Below are positions 23,833-32,495 of a DNA stretch of 35,839 nt, one piece after another. The notes under the pieces were generated by a model. The model was not told the origin of the DNA. It did not search any database and saw only the letters and a program-made list of their open reading frames with translations. The position numbers were made by a program, and so were the translations under genes. Numbering within the stretch: the first letter of the stretch is position 1; each line of letters starts with the position of its first letter. This DNA is from JANXLS01 sp037129555 (GTDB taxonomy: Bacteria; Planctomycetota; SZUA-567; H5-PLA8), in contig JBAXUS010000047.1 of NCBI GenBank assembly GCA_037129555.1, forward strand, positions 1 to 35,839. Reading direction: 5' to 3'.

Positions 23833-25743
23833 GTGGAGACTTGGTCGGTGCAGGATGCCATTGAATTATATGGCGTAAATAATTGGGGAAAGCAGTTCTT
23901 TTCCGTCAACGACCAGGGTCACCTGGCCGTTCACCCTACCGGACAAAAAGAGATCGCCATCGACCTCAAAGTTCTGGTGGCGGACATCGAAGCGCGCGGC
24001 ATCACCTCCCCGATGCTCATCCGCTTCCCGGACATTCTGAAGCGTCGTGTCGAGGAGCTGAATCTGTGCTTCAACACGGCCATTCGCGAACAGTCATACA
24101 AAGGCGCGTTTCGCGGCGTCTTTCCGATCAAAGTTAATCAGGAGCGTCACGTCGTCGAAGCGCTCGTCCGCCACGGCAAGGAATTCCACTTCGGTCTCGA
24201 AGCCGGTTCGAAGCCTGAGTTGATTGCGATTCTCGCGCTGCTGGATTCGACGGAGAGCCTCTTCATTTGCAACGGATACAAAGACGAAGAGTATCTTGAG
24301 ATGGCTCTGCTCGCGACGAAGTTGGATCGCAAAGTCGTCGTCGTGCTCGAAAAACACACCGAGTTGGACGTGTTGCTGCGCATGGCCGAGAAGCACAAGG
24401 TCCGACCGCTGATCGGCATCCGTTCCAAGTTGAACGCGCGTGGAACCGGGCGCTGGGAATCGTCCAGCGGCGACCGCTCGAAGTTTGGATTCACATCCGA
24501 AGAAATGCTCGCAGCGATTGAGCGCTTGAAAGTCGAAGGGATGTTGGATTGTTTGCAGTTGCTGCACTTCCACATCGGCAGCCAGATCAGCGCGATTCGC
24601 AATATCAAATCGGCGCTGAAAGAAGCCGCGCGGTTTTACGTTGAATTGAAGAAGCTCGGAGCAGGGTTGAAGTACCTCGATGTCGGCGGTGGCTTGGCCG
24701 TGGATTACGACGGCAGCCAAACTAATTTCGATGCGTCCATGAATTATTCGATGCAGGAATATGCCAACGACGTCGTGTTCCAAATCATGGAAGTCTGCGA
24801 CGAAGAAAAGATCGAGCACCCGACGCTCGTGAGCGAATCCGGACGCGCGTTGTCGGCGCATCACAGCGTGTTGGTGTTCAATATTCTCGGTGTGTCCGAG
24901 ACGGGCGGCGGCTGGGACCTCGAAGAGCACGGTGTCGAGTTGCCTGAGGACGTTCCGAACATTCTGTGGAATTTGCGGGACACGTGTCAGACTGTATCGC
25001 GCAAGAATTTTCTCGAAGCCTACCACGACGTGGTGCAGATGCGCGACGAAGCGGTGACGATGTTCAACCTCGGGTATTTGAGTTTGAAACAACGCGCGTT
25101 GGCCGAGCGATTATTCTGGGCGACGTGCCGCCGCGTGTTGAAGATCGTGCGCGGATTGACTAACGTGCCAGAAGAATTGGACAGACTTGAGCGCAGCATG
25201 GCCGACACGTATTTCGGCAATTTCTCGCTCTTCCAAAGCATGCCCGATCATTGGGCGATCAATCATCTCTTCCCGATCATGCCGATCCATCGCTTGAACG
25301 AAAAGCCGACGCGGCGCGGCGTGCTGGCGGACATCACGTGCGACAGCGACGGAAAGATCGAGCACTTCATCGATTTGAAAGACGTCAAGAGCGTCCTCGA
25401 ATTGCACGCGATGACGCCGGAACCATATTACCTCGGCGTGTTTTTGGTCGGTGCCTATCAGGAAATCCTCGGTGACTTGCACAATCTCTTCGGCGACACC
25501 AACGCGATTCACGTCTCAGTGGATTCGTCGGTCGGCGGCTACAAAGTCGAACAAGTCGAAACCGGTGACACGGTTGAAGACGTGCTGCGATACGTGAGCT
25601 ACGACAAAAACGAAATGATCCAACGCCTGCGCAACGCGGCAGAGGCAGCTGTCCGCGCGAACAAGATGTCAATCGAAGAGTTGCGCACGTTCATTACGAT
25701 GTATCAGAATGGGATGGATGGGTACACGTATATTGAGAAGTAA
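23833..25743 (+). CDS. speA: Biosynthetic arginine decarboxylase
   Basis: A 636-residue PLP enzyme that converts arginine to agmatine, the first step of one polyamine route. The SpeA blocks are clear: NNWGKQFFSVNDQGHLAVHP at 16-35, the PLP-lysine motif GVFPIKVNQER with K100, a substrate-loop H245-x-H247-IGSQ, YLDVGGGLAVDYDGS, ESGRALSAHHSVL, and the carboxyl-terminal FLVGAYQEILGDLHNLFGD. Length fits the family (about 630-660). The start is GTG (protein begins METWSVQDA) with GGAGG 12 bp upstream; no better start is visible. No agmatinase or agmatine deiminase gene is in the window. It has its own strong terminator. Confidence 0.95.
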   Translation: METWSVQDAIELYGVNNWGKQFFSVNDQGHLAVHPTGQKEIAIDLKVLVADIEARGITSPMLIRFPDILKRRVEELNLCFNTAIREQSYKGAFRGVFPIKVNQERHVVEALVRHGKEFHFGLEAGSKPELIAILALLDSTESLFICNGYKDEEYLEMALLATKLDRKVVVVLEKHTELDVLLRMAEKHKVRPLIGIRSKLNARGTGRWESSSGDRSKFGFTSEEMLAAIERLKVEGMLDCLQLLHFHIGSQISAIRNIKSALKEAARFYVELKKLGAGLKYLDVGGGLAVDYDGSQTNFDASMNYSMQEYANDVVFQIMEVCDEEKIEHPTLVSESGRALSAHHSVLVFNILGVSETGGGWDLEEHGVELPEDVPNILWNLRDTCQTVSRKNFLEAYHDVVQMRDEAVTMFNLGYLSLKQRALAERLFWATCRRVLKIVRGLTNVPEELDRLERSMADTYFGNFSLFQSMPDHWAINHLFPIMPIHRLNEKPTRRGVLADITCDSDGKIEHFIDLKDVKSVLELHAMTPEPYYLGVFLVGAYQEILGDLHNLFGDTNAIHVSVDSSVGGYKVEQVETGDTVEDVLRYVSYDKNEMIQRLRNAAEAAVRANKMSIEELRTFITMYQNGMDGYTYIEK

Positions 25744-25789
25744 GCGGTTTAGGAATCGAATCGACGTGATCGGTTTTAGTATGGTGGGT

Positions 25790-25830
25790 GCCACGGAGCA
25801 GTACCCTGCTCCGTGCCTTTTTTTTTTTTT
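25790..25830 (+). terminator. Rho-independent terminator of speA
   Basis: A palindrome CACGGAGCAG (25792-25801), TACC loop, CTGCTCCGTG (25806-25815), followed by a run of 13 T (25818-25830). A typical strong terminator about 47 bp after the speA stop. It shares its design with the palindrome at 13382-13405. Confidence 0.93.
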
Positions 25831-25871
25831 GCGCGTGATTTTTCAATGAGGCAGGTGGCATCCGGCGGGGC

Positions 25872-25900
25872 TTGACGCAACGCCATGAAAAAGGTAGAGT
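25872..25900 (+). promoter_or_regulatory. Leaderless promoter of the DUF433/DUF5615 pair
   Basis: TTGACG (25872-25877), 17-bp spacer, TAGAGT (25895-25900), then exactly 6 bp (CAGGCT) before ATG at 25907. Transcription would begin at about the start codon. No Shine-Dalgarno site is present. Confidence 0.6.
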
Positions 25901-25906
25901 CAGGCT

Positions 25907-26113
25907 ATGAGTAAGGATGAGATTATCCTGATTGATCCAGACGTGCAGCACGGCAAGCCCGTGTTTGTGGGGACACGTGTGCCGATCGAAATCCTGTTCG
26001 ACTATTTGGAAACGGGCTCAACCATCGACGAATTTAGGGCCGATTTTCCCGGTGTGTCGCTCGCGCAGATCATTGCGCTGCTTGAATTGTCGCGACAACG
26101 CGCGGTCGCATGA
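25907..26113 (+). CDS. DUF433-family antitoxin
   Basis: A 68-residue protein with the DUF433 pattern: IILIDPDVQHGKPVFVGTRV at 6-25 (the DPxVxxGKPxxxGTRxP signature), PIEILFDYLETGS and FRADFPGVSLAQIIALLEL. DUF433 proteins are small winged-helix DNA-binding antitoxins that usually precede a PIN-like gene of family DUF5615. Here the stop overlaps the ATG of exactly such a gene, so the pair is translated together. It should repress its own promoter and neutralise the neighbour. The start is supported by the promoter at 25872-25900, 6 bp upstream. Confidence 0.92.
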   Translation: MSKDEIILIDPDVQHGKPVFVGTRVPIEILFDYLETGSTIDEFRADFPGVSLAQIIALLELSRQRAVA

Positions 26114-26454
26114 TGAAAATCCTTTTCGACGAAAATGTTCCAAGGCGGCTGAAACGCTTCCTGCCCGGCCACGATGTTCTGACGGTGCAGGAAATTGGGT
26201 GGGGTTCGATTAAAAACGGGGCGTTGCTCAAAAAGGCTGATCCCGTTTTCGATGTGCTCATCACCGTCGATAAGAATATCCAATACCAGCAGAATTTTAC
26301 CGGCTTCAAAATCAGCGTGGTCACGCTGCTATCAAAATCGAGCAAATTGGAATTCCTGATCCCGCTGGTTCCCGAGTTGCTCATGCAATTGGATTGTTTG
26401 AAAATCGGCGGCGGTGTCGTCGTGGGAGTTCACCCGCCAGATGACCACACATAA
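26110..26454 (+). CDS. DUF5615 PIN-like toxin
   Basis: A 114-residue protein of the PIN-like DUF5615 family. The N-terminal MKILFDENVPRRLKRFL has the acidic pair D7-E8. A second acidic site lies in FDVLITVDKNIQYQQN, with D54. These acid residues would hold metal for RNA cleavage in this nuclease-like fold. Start MMK at 26110 overlaps the antitoxin stop (ATGATGA). It is the toxin of a type II module with the DUF433 protein; toxicity is inferred from family. The C-terminal stretch (KIGGGVVVGVHPPDD) runs straight into a structured region with a T run that probably terminates the unit. Confidence 0.9.
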   Translation: MMKILFDENVPRRLKRFLPGHDVLTVQEIGWGSIKNGALLKKADPVFDVLITVDKNIQYQQNFTGFKISVVTLLSKSSKLEFLIPLVPELLMQLDCLKIGGGVVVGVHPPDDHT

Positions 26455-26521
26455 TAATCGGGTATGCAACCGGGTGATACTCACCGGTTCTAACCCCATT
26501 ATCGGGCGTTATTATTTTTTT
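26451..26521 (+). terminator. Branched terminator after the DUF433/DUF5615 module
   Basis: ATAATAA (26451-26457) pairs with TTATTAT (26509-26515), enclosing an inner hairpin AACCGGGTGA/TCACCGGTT (26469-26489). Seven T follow (26515-26521). It overlaps the toxin stop codon. The extra inner stem is unusual for a simple terminator; a leader regulatory RNA is less likely but not excluded. Confidence 0.55.
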
Positions 26522-26618
26522 CAACCTTGCAAAATGCCAAATTCGGAAGAAGATTTGTAATCCAAAATGCGAGCACATGCACCAAATCTGTAACGACGGA
26601 CGAGTGGAGAGCGAATCG

Positions 26619-29600
26619 ATGCGTAAGACATGGTATTCTGTGGCGGCAATCATCCTGGCGATGAGTTTAATAATGGGTAGCGCGTCTGCGGCGACGACGG
26701 ATTTGTCGATCACAGGGCTGCTCGCCAACCCGACCAGTTTGGCGGCTGGACAATCCACGACTTACACATTTAACGTGAACAATTCGGCTGCTGCGGCTAC
26801 GAATGCGTCGCTTGCGTTCAGCACACCGACAAATACGACGTTGACGTCCGCGTTTGCGATTCCATCGGGCTGGGTTCTGTCGTCCGGCACCAATACCGCT
26901 GGCAGCAGTGGAGCCTACACGCTAACGGCGGCCAATTATGCAATCAACAGCACCAGTGCATTTTCAATCCAGGTCAAAACCGCTTCGTCCGCTACGGTGA
27001 GCACGGGTTACACGTTCACGCCAACGGTCTCTGTTGGAGCTGTCGACACGGACTCCTCACTTGGCAACAACAGCGGCACCGACAGTACGGTGTCCGTCAC
27101 CTCTATTGCGTTCGATATGTCGGTTGCGATTGCCGGAAGTACAACCTACGCCTCGAACGGCAGCCGAAACGTGACGATCACAGTCAACAACGCGGGACCG
27201 AGCGATTCTCCGACGATCACATTCTTTCAAATACCGATAACTGGATCAGGAGTGACAGTGTCAAACGTAACGTCGAGTGGGACGGTGCTAGCTAACGCAG
27301 TTTTTCTTCCGCAAAATAATAATGGAATCTTGCAAGTACATTTCCCCGTCTTCACAGCAGGGGCGAGTGGAATCGTGACGTATACTGAAACGTCCACAGT
27401 CGCGACAACATACACGGAAACGGTGAATCTGCTGCATTTCCCGGCGCTCGCACCAGGGATAGAGACGAATCTCAGCAACGATACCGCATCCCAGATTGTA
27501 AACACGGTTATTGCGTTCGATATGTCGGTTGCGATTGCCGGAAGTACAACCTACGCCTCGAACGGCAGCCGAAACGTGACGATCACAGTCAACAACGCGG
27601 GACCGAGCGATTCTCCGACGATCACATTCTTTCAAATACCGATAACTGGATCAGGAGTGACAGTGTCAAACGTAACGTCGAGTGGGACGGTGCTAGCTAA
27701 CGCAGTTTTTCTTCCGCAAAATAATAATGGAATCTTGCAAGTACATTTCCCCGTCTTCACAGCAGGGGCGAGTGGAATCGTGACGTATACTGAAACGTCC
27801 ACAGTCGCGACAACATACACGGAAACGGTGAATCTGCTGCATTTCCCGGCGCTCGCACCAGGGATAGAGACGAATCTCAGCAACGATACCGCATCCCAGA
27901 TTGTAAACACGGTAGTTGTCGGCAATCTCGTCGTCACGACCGGGATTACGCCCACTCCGTTGGCTGTTGGAAGCATTCCGGCCAATTCGTTCCCTGCTGG
28001 CAACACGGGTACCGTTGGCGTGACGATGACGAACAATGCTGCGAATTCGCCCCCTGTTTCGGTCACATCACTTCAAGTGACTCTGCCCATCCAGTTTGCG
28101 ATCGGAACGCTTGTCTCGCCTCAATCAGGATTCACAGTGACCAGAGTAGGTCAGGTTGTCACCATCGCCGGTGCTAGTGTCGCCAATGGTACACCTGTTA
28201 CCATTAACATTCCGGTTTCAACGGCTTCAAGCCTTCCGAACGGAACGGTGCTGACGATTGCAGCGCCGGTGTTGAGTGTAAGTGGTGGCGCGACTCAAAC
28301 ACCCGCTCCTGCCGGTGCCTCGACGACCACCATTTTGCGCTCCGATTTCAGCATCTCGTTCGGCGCCACCCCTGCGACTATTAGTATTGGCAGCAAGCGT
28401 ACGGTGACGATGACGGTGGTCAATAACGGACCCAGCGATGCGCCGGCCATAACATCATTCTCAATGCCGATTAATTCCAACGTCACGATCACGAATTTGG
28501 CTCAGGCTGCATCCCCAACCGGCGGTTCCGTTCAAAGTTCAAGCAGGTCGGCAACCACCAGTGTTACGGTCACTTTTGGAACAGGCTCATTTCCGGCAGC
28601 CGGCAATGCGATTATCACGTTTGACGAAAACGTCGCGTTGGCCAATTCTCCAGCATCTTTCAATGACGTTGCTACGCTGGATTTGAGCTTAACTACGACG
28701 GTCGACCCGAATCTTGCCAATAACAGCGCAACACTCGCGTCGAGCACCGTATTGAACGCCGATATCATCGTCTCGATGTCATCGAGCGGGACGACTGCGG
28801 GTGGTACGCGCACCATTACAGTGACAGTTACAAATGTCGGGCCCAACAACGCGTCGAACGTCGTTTTGGTCATGAATCCTGCTCCCGGATGCGTATTCTC
28901 CAACTTTACTCAAACCGGTGGTACGGCCGCAGTGTTTACATCCAGCGGCAGTCCCATCAATACGTGGACGGTGGCTACCATGGCTCCGTTTACGAACAGA
29001 ACGTTTAGTTTTGTTGAAACCATCAATGCTGGTACGTCAGGTACTGTCACCGACACGGCTTCAGCCACGTCCAGCACACCCGATCCGAATGCTGTGAATA
29101 ACACGAATGTTACCAAAGCCGACGCTGTTACGTTCTCGTCAGACGTAGGTATTGGTATCACCGGTCCCTCCGGCACGGTTGCTGTCGGCAATACCGTGAC
29201 GTATACACTCCTCATTGTCAACAACGGACCGAGTAACGCACAAAACGTGATCGTCACCGACATCTTGAATGCTGCAAACTTCACGTTCGTTTCGCAGACT
29301 CAAACTCAGGGTACGGCGTTTACATTGAGTAATACCGGTAACACTATTACGGACACGATCGCATCATTGCCTCTAACAGGGTCGACTCCCGTTAAAATCG
29401 ATGTGGTTGTGAGAGTCAATCAGACCGTGGCGTCGGGAACAGCGTTGTCAAACCAGCCCAGTATCACATTGCAAATTCCTGCGCAGGATACCATTCCGGG
29501 AAACAATAATCCGGCTGCGACATCGGGCTTAACGGCTAACGTTCAGTCCGATATCGGCGTCTCCATTGCAACCGTTCCGGCAAATACGACGTCTGTTGAC

Positions 29601-32348
29601 CAAGGCGATAACCTGGTTTATGCCATCTCCATCAAAAACAATGGACCGTCGAACAATCCAGGTGTCAATCTTTCAGCCGTCAGCATTCCAGTGAACACCA
29701 CATTCGTCAGTCTTACGCAATCCACGTTGGCACCGGTCAACGGAGCAACGTTTGCACTCACAAGTTCTCCTCCACCACCAGTTTTGACGCCCGGTGTCAC
29801 GACGTCTTTTCAAAGCAGCAGCGCCCTCGCGATTCCTGCAGGGCAAACCGTGGTCCTCACACTCACCGTCAAGGTCAATTTGAACGCACCGATTCCGGGC
29901 ACCATTTCATTGACTGCGGCGACGACTTCGACGACCATTGATCCGGGTCCGACCGCGAATACAGCAACCTTGGGCGGTATCACCATCGGTGTGAATTCTG
30001 ATGTACAAATCACATCGCTTGGAACTGTCTCGAATGCAGTAACTCCCGGAAACATCGCACCGAACAATCAGATCGTCTACACGTTCAACGTTTTCAATTT
30101 TGGTCCATCAATCGCCACCGGTGTGACCGTTACAGACACACTTCCCGCCATCGCGTCAGTTGTGTCGGTGGAAGCGCCACTATTATCATTCCTTACACCA
30201 AACATAAACGCCGGGGTTTTAACGATCCCGATTGGGACCATACAACCAGGCCAAACCGTCGCGGTGAAGCTCGTCCTGAGCATTCCGGCCAGCGCGTCAA
30301 ATCTTACCTCTATCAGCAATACCGTGACTGCCGTATTGGGAGTGCCAGCAAACGACAAAACCCCCGGCAATAATTCTGGTACGATCTCCGTCACAGTCGC
30401 TCCGAGCGCGGATCTGAGCGTTACCTGCACCACAAGTGTCGATCCTGTCGTCGCTGGTAATCCGATTACTTACAACGTCACCGTCTCAAACGCAGGCCCC
30501 AGCGATTCACAAGCAACAACGTTTACATTCGCCTTCCCGGGACCGAATCAAATTAAATTGCTCAATATTGGAGCACCTCCAATTGGTTGGACTCAGACAT
30601 CGACTCACGTTCCCAGTGCCACGTCAGGCACCTATACAGCCACAGTCCCGACGATTCCCGCGTTCGGCCCACAAGCAACAGCGTCGTTCTCGTTTACCTT
30701 CAATGTCAATTCGAACGTGGTCACTCCTTTGGTGAACACGATCACCGTCACGTCAACAACGTCTGACCCGACGTCCGTGGGTAACATTAACACACTCGTC
30801 AAAACTGTCGGCTTGAACCCGCAGCCGACGGTTTCGATTGCCAGTTTCAGCGTGCCAGAAGGTGACCTTGGCTTATCCAATGCCACCGTCATCTTCACGC
30901 TGTCTGCTCCGAACACACAGGAGGTCAGTGTTGATTTCGCAACTGCGAATGGCACGGCCAACAGCGTTAATGATTATCAGCAACGCGTGGGCACGGTCTT
31001 TTTCCCGGCGGGAACAACGTCGACTCAGGCCGACATACAAATTCTGGGTAATACAATTGTCGAAGCGGACAAGACGTTCTCCATTCACTTGTCCAATCCG
31101 GTCAATACAATCGTCGCGCAGAACGATGCTGTCGTCACCATTACCAACGACGATATTGGCGGTGTGCTTCAGTTTTCCTCAGCCAGTTACATCGTCAACG
31201 AAACGGCTGGCACGGTCACCATCACGGTCACCCGCCCACTGACTGCCACTGCATCGAACACGACTGTTAAATATGCCACCAGCGATGGTACCGCCGCCGA
31301 TGGTGTTGACTACACAGGCGTCAGTGGCACATTGACTTTCAACTACAATCAATCCAGTGCCTCCTTCACCGTACCGTTGCTCAACAAACAGGCCGCCATT
31401 GCCGGAGCAACGTTCTTCATTACGCTCAGCAATCCCAGCAGCGGAGTGAATATCGTTCCTGGAGCCACTGCATCGCTTGGTACGACAAAAGTCACCACCG
31501 TCACCATCCTCGCCCGCCCAGCGATCAACAGTTCCTTGATGCTCAACGGAATCGTGGGTTCTCAATTCTCCTACTCGCCCACAGCAACGGGTGAAACGCC
31601 GATCACGTATACGCTCGGAGCCAACGCGGTTTTGCCGGGCGGACTGATCTTCTCGCCAGGTGCCGGATTCATCACTGGCGTCCCGACTCAAGTCGGCTCG
31701 TTCACCGTGCCGCTTGTGGCAACCAATGCTGTCGGCACTGATACAGTCATGCTGGTCATCACCATCTCACCGCTTCCAAACACAACGAACAGCAAGAGTA
31801 CGTTGGATTCTGACGGAGACGGATTTTCGGACGAATTGGAAATCGCTGTCGGTTCAAATCCGTTTGATTCAAAGTCAACGCCCGACAACATCCAGAATGT
31901 CAGCGTTGGGTTGATCCGCGATTTGAAACTCGCGATCAGCCTCAATTTCCTCAAGACCGAAGCGGATTCGATTACCCTGTCTGGTTCTGTCCAACTGCCG
32001 TCAAACTTCGCCCAGTCCGGAAAATTGGTGTACTTTGATATTGGCGGAGTGATTCGGCGCTTCGCTCTTGACGCCAATGGAGTCTCTCCCATCGGCCCAG
32101 ATGTGTGTAAGTTCAATTTGAAGAAGAAGTCGACCGGAACGATTGCGTTTGCGCCGTTTACTTTGAAAATCACGAGCGCCGATTGTCTTGCCCTGCTGGC
32201 CGACGAAGGCTTGACGAATATCACCGTGACCGGTGCACCGCGCACGGTGCCGGTTACGCTGCTCTTGAATTCGTCGCTCTACAAAGTCCTGCAACCGCAG
32301 GTCTACACGGCCAAGTCCAGCCAATCAGGCAAGACTAAAAATCCATAA
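26619..32348 (+). CDS. Giant secreted surface protein with DUF11, Calx-beta and Ig-like repeats
   Basis: A 1,909-residue exported protein. Start at 26619 (MRKTWYSVAAIILAM) has GGAG 9 bp upstream and opens a signal peptide ending ASA. About ten DUF11-like domains follow, each with a core such as VTITVNNAGPSDSP, YTLLIVNNGPSNAQNV or YNVTVSNAGPSDSQ. Two adjacent ones are exact copies (27104-27913). Then come two Calx-beta domains (about residues 1402-1514 and 1515-1633; VSVDFATANGTAN and TVKYATSDGTAADGVDY), one Ig-like domain of the putative-Ig type (about 1634-1725), a calcium-loop motif DSDGDGFSDELE (about 1730) and a C-terminal domain of about 160 residues with two Cys. No cell-wall anchor, PEP-CTERM or autotransporter domain is seen. 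It is probably an adhesin, stalk or sheath component. Confidence 0.88.
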   Translation: MRKTWYSVAAIILAMSLIMGSASAATTDLSITGLLANPTSLAAGQSTTYTFNVNNSAAAATNASLAFSTPTNTTLTSAFAIPSGWVLSSGTNTAGSSGAYTLTAANYAINSTSAFSIQVKTASSATVSTGYTFTPTVSVGAVDTDSSLGNNSGTDSTVSVTSIAFDMSVAIAGSTTYASNGSRNVTITVNNAGPSDSPTITFFQIPITGSGVTVSNVTSSGTVLANAVFLPQNNNGILQVHFPVFTAGASGIVTYTETSTVATTYTETVNLLHFPALAPGIETNLSNDTASQIVNTVIAFDMSVAIAGSTTYASNGSRNVTITVNNAGPSDSPTITFFQIPITGSGVTVSNVTSSGTVLANAVFLPQNNNGILQVHFPVFTAGASGIVTYTETSTVATTYTETVNLLHFPALAPGIETNLSNDTASQIVNTVVVGNLVVTTGITPTPLAVGSIPANSFPAGNTGTVGVTMTNNAANSPPVSVTSLQVTLPIQFAIGTLVSPQSGFTVTRVGQVVTIAGASVANGTPVTINIPVSTASSLPNGTVLTIAAPVLSVSGGATQTPAPAGASTTTILRSDFSISFGATPATISIGSKRTVTMTVVNNGPSDAPAITSFSMPINSNVTITNLAQAASPTGGSVQSSSRSATTSVTVTFGTGSFPAAGNAIITFDENVALANSPASFNDVATLDLSLTTTVDPNLANNSATLASSTVLNADIIVSMSSSGTTAGGTRTITVTVTNVGPNNASNVVLVMNPAPGCVFSNFTQTGGTAAVFTSSGSPINTWTVATMAPFTNRTFSFVETINAGTSGTVTDTASATSSTPDPNAVNNTNVTKADAVTFSSDVGIGITGPSGTVAVGNTVTYTLLIVNNGPSNAQNVIVTDILNAANFTFVSQTQTQGTAFTLSNTGNTITDTIASLPLTGSTPVKIDVVVRVNQTVASGTALSNQPSITLQIPAQDTIPGNNNPAATSGLTANVQSDIGVSIATVPANTTSVDQGDNLVYAISIKNNGPSNNPGVNLSAVSIPVNTTFVSLTQSTLAPVNGATFALTSSPPPPVLTPGVTTSFQSSSALAIPAGQTVVLTLTVKVNLNAPIPGTISLTAATTSTTIDPGPTANTATLGGITIGVNSDVQITSLGTVSNAVTPGNIAPNNQIVYTFNVFNFGPSIATGVTVTDTLPAIASVVSVEAPLLSFLTPNINAGVLTIPIGTIQPGQTVAVKLVLSIPASASNLTSISNTVTAVLGVPANDKTPGNNSGTISVTVAPSADLSVTCTTSVDPVVAGNPITYNVTVSNAGPSDSQATTFTFAFPGPNQIKLLNIGAPPIGWTQTSTHVPSATSGTYTATVPTIPAFGPQATASFSFTFNVNSNVVTPLVNTITVTSTTSDPTSVGNINTLVKTVGLNPQPTVSIASFSVPEGDLGLSNATVIFTLSAPNTQEVSVDFATANGTANSVNDYQQRVGTVFFPAGTTSTQADIQILGNTIVEADKTFSIHLSNPVNTIVAQNDAVVTITNDDIGGVLQFSSASYIVNETAGTVTITVTRPLTATASNTTVKYATSDGTAADGVDYTGVSGTLTFNYNQSSASFTVPLLNKQAAIAGATFFITLSNPSSGVNIVPGATASLGTTKVTTVTILARPAINSSLMLNGIVGSQFSYSPTATGETPITYTLGANAVLPGGLIFSPGAGFITGVPTQVGSFTVPLVATNAVGTDTVMLVITISPLPNTTNSKSTLDSDGDGFSDELEIAVGSNPFDSKSTPDNIQNVSVGLIRDLKLAISLNFLKTEADSITLSGSVQLPSNFAQSGKLVYFDIGGVIRRFALDANGVSPIGPDVCKFNLKKKSTGTIAFAPFTLKITSADCLALLADEGLTNITVTGAPRTVPVTLLLNSSLYKVLQPQVYTAKSSQSGKTKNP
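27104..27913 (+). repeat. Exact 405-bp in-frame tandem duplication
   Basis: 27104-27508 and 27509-27913 are identical as read base by base. 405 bp equals 135 codons, one DUF11-like domain with linker. The other DUF11-like units in the gene differ strongly, so this copy is recent (or homogenised). Confidence 0.95.
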
Positions 32349-32373
32349 AAACATCGCGCCGTTGCTGTGTTTG

Positions 32374-32407
32374 AAAAACGACCCTTGCATCAAGGGTCGT
32401 TTTTATT
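32374..32407 (+). terminator. Rho-independent terminator of the giant surface protein gene
   Basis: AAAAACGACCCTT (32374-32386), a 5-nt loop, AAGGGTCGTTTTT (32392-32404): a perfect 13-bp stem ending in a T run, 26 bp after the stop. Confidence 0.93.
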
Positions 32408-32420
32408 TTAAGATGATTCC

Positions 32421-32485
32421 GTGGTGCAGGCGTCCCGTCTGCAAAATTTTGGAACTGTAACGTGCAGGTAAGAAGCCTGCGCCAC
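32421..32485. repeat. GTGGTGCAGGC palindromic element
   Basis: Arms GTGGTGCAGGC (32421-32431) and GCCTGCGCCAC (32475-32485) pair with one wobble; the middle holds shorter GCAG/CTGC copies. It lies just before the helicase gene and may be another dispersed repeat or a leader hairpin. Confidence 0.55.
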
Positions 32486-32495
32486 GTGAACGCCT

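Noticed and set aside
24094..25092. Long minus-strand frame (332 codons)
   Set aside because: Fully antisense to speA, which is unmistakable by motif.
26451..26521. Riboswitch upstream of the giant surface gene
   Set aside because: No known aptamer pattern was matched; it overlaps the toxin stop and ends in a T run, so a terminator explains it better.
27227..28066. Two similar minus-strand frames in the giant gene
   Set aside because: Antisense shadows that look alike only because of the 405-bp duplication.
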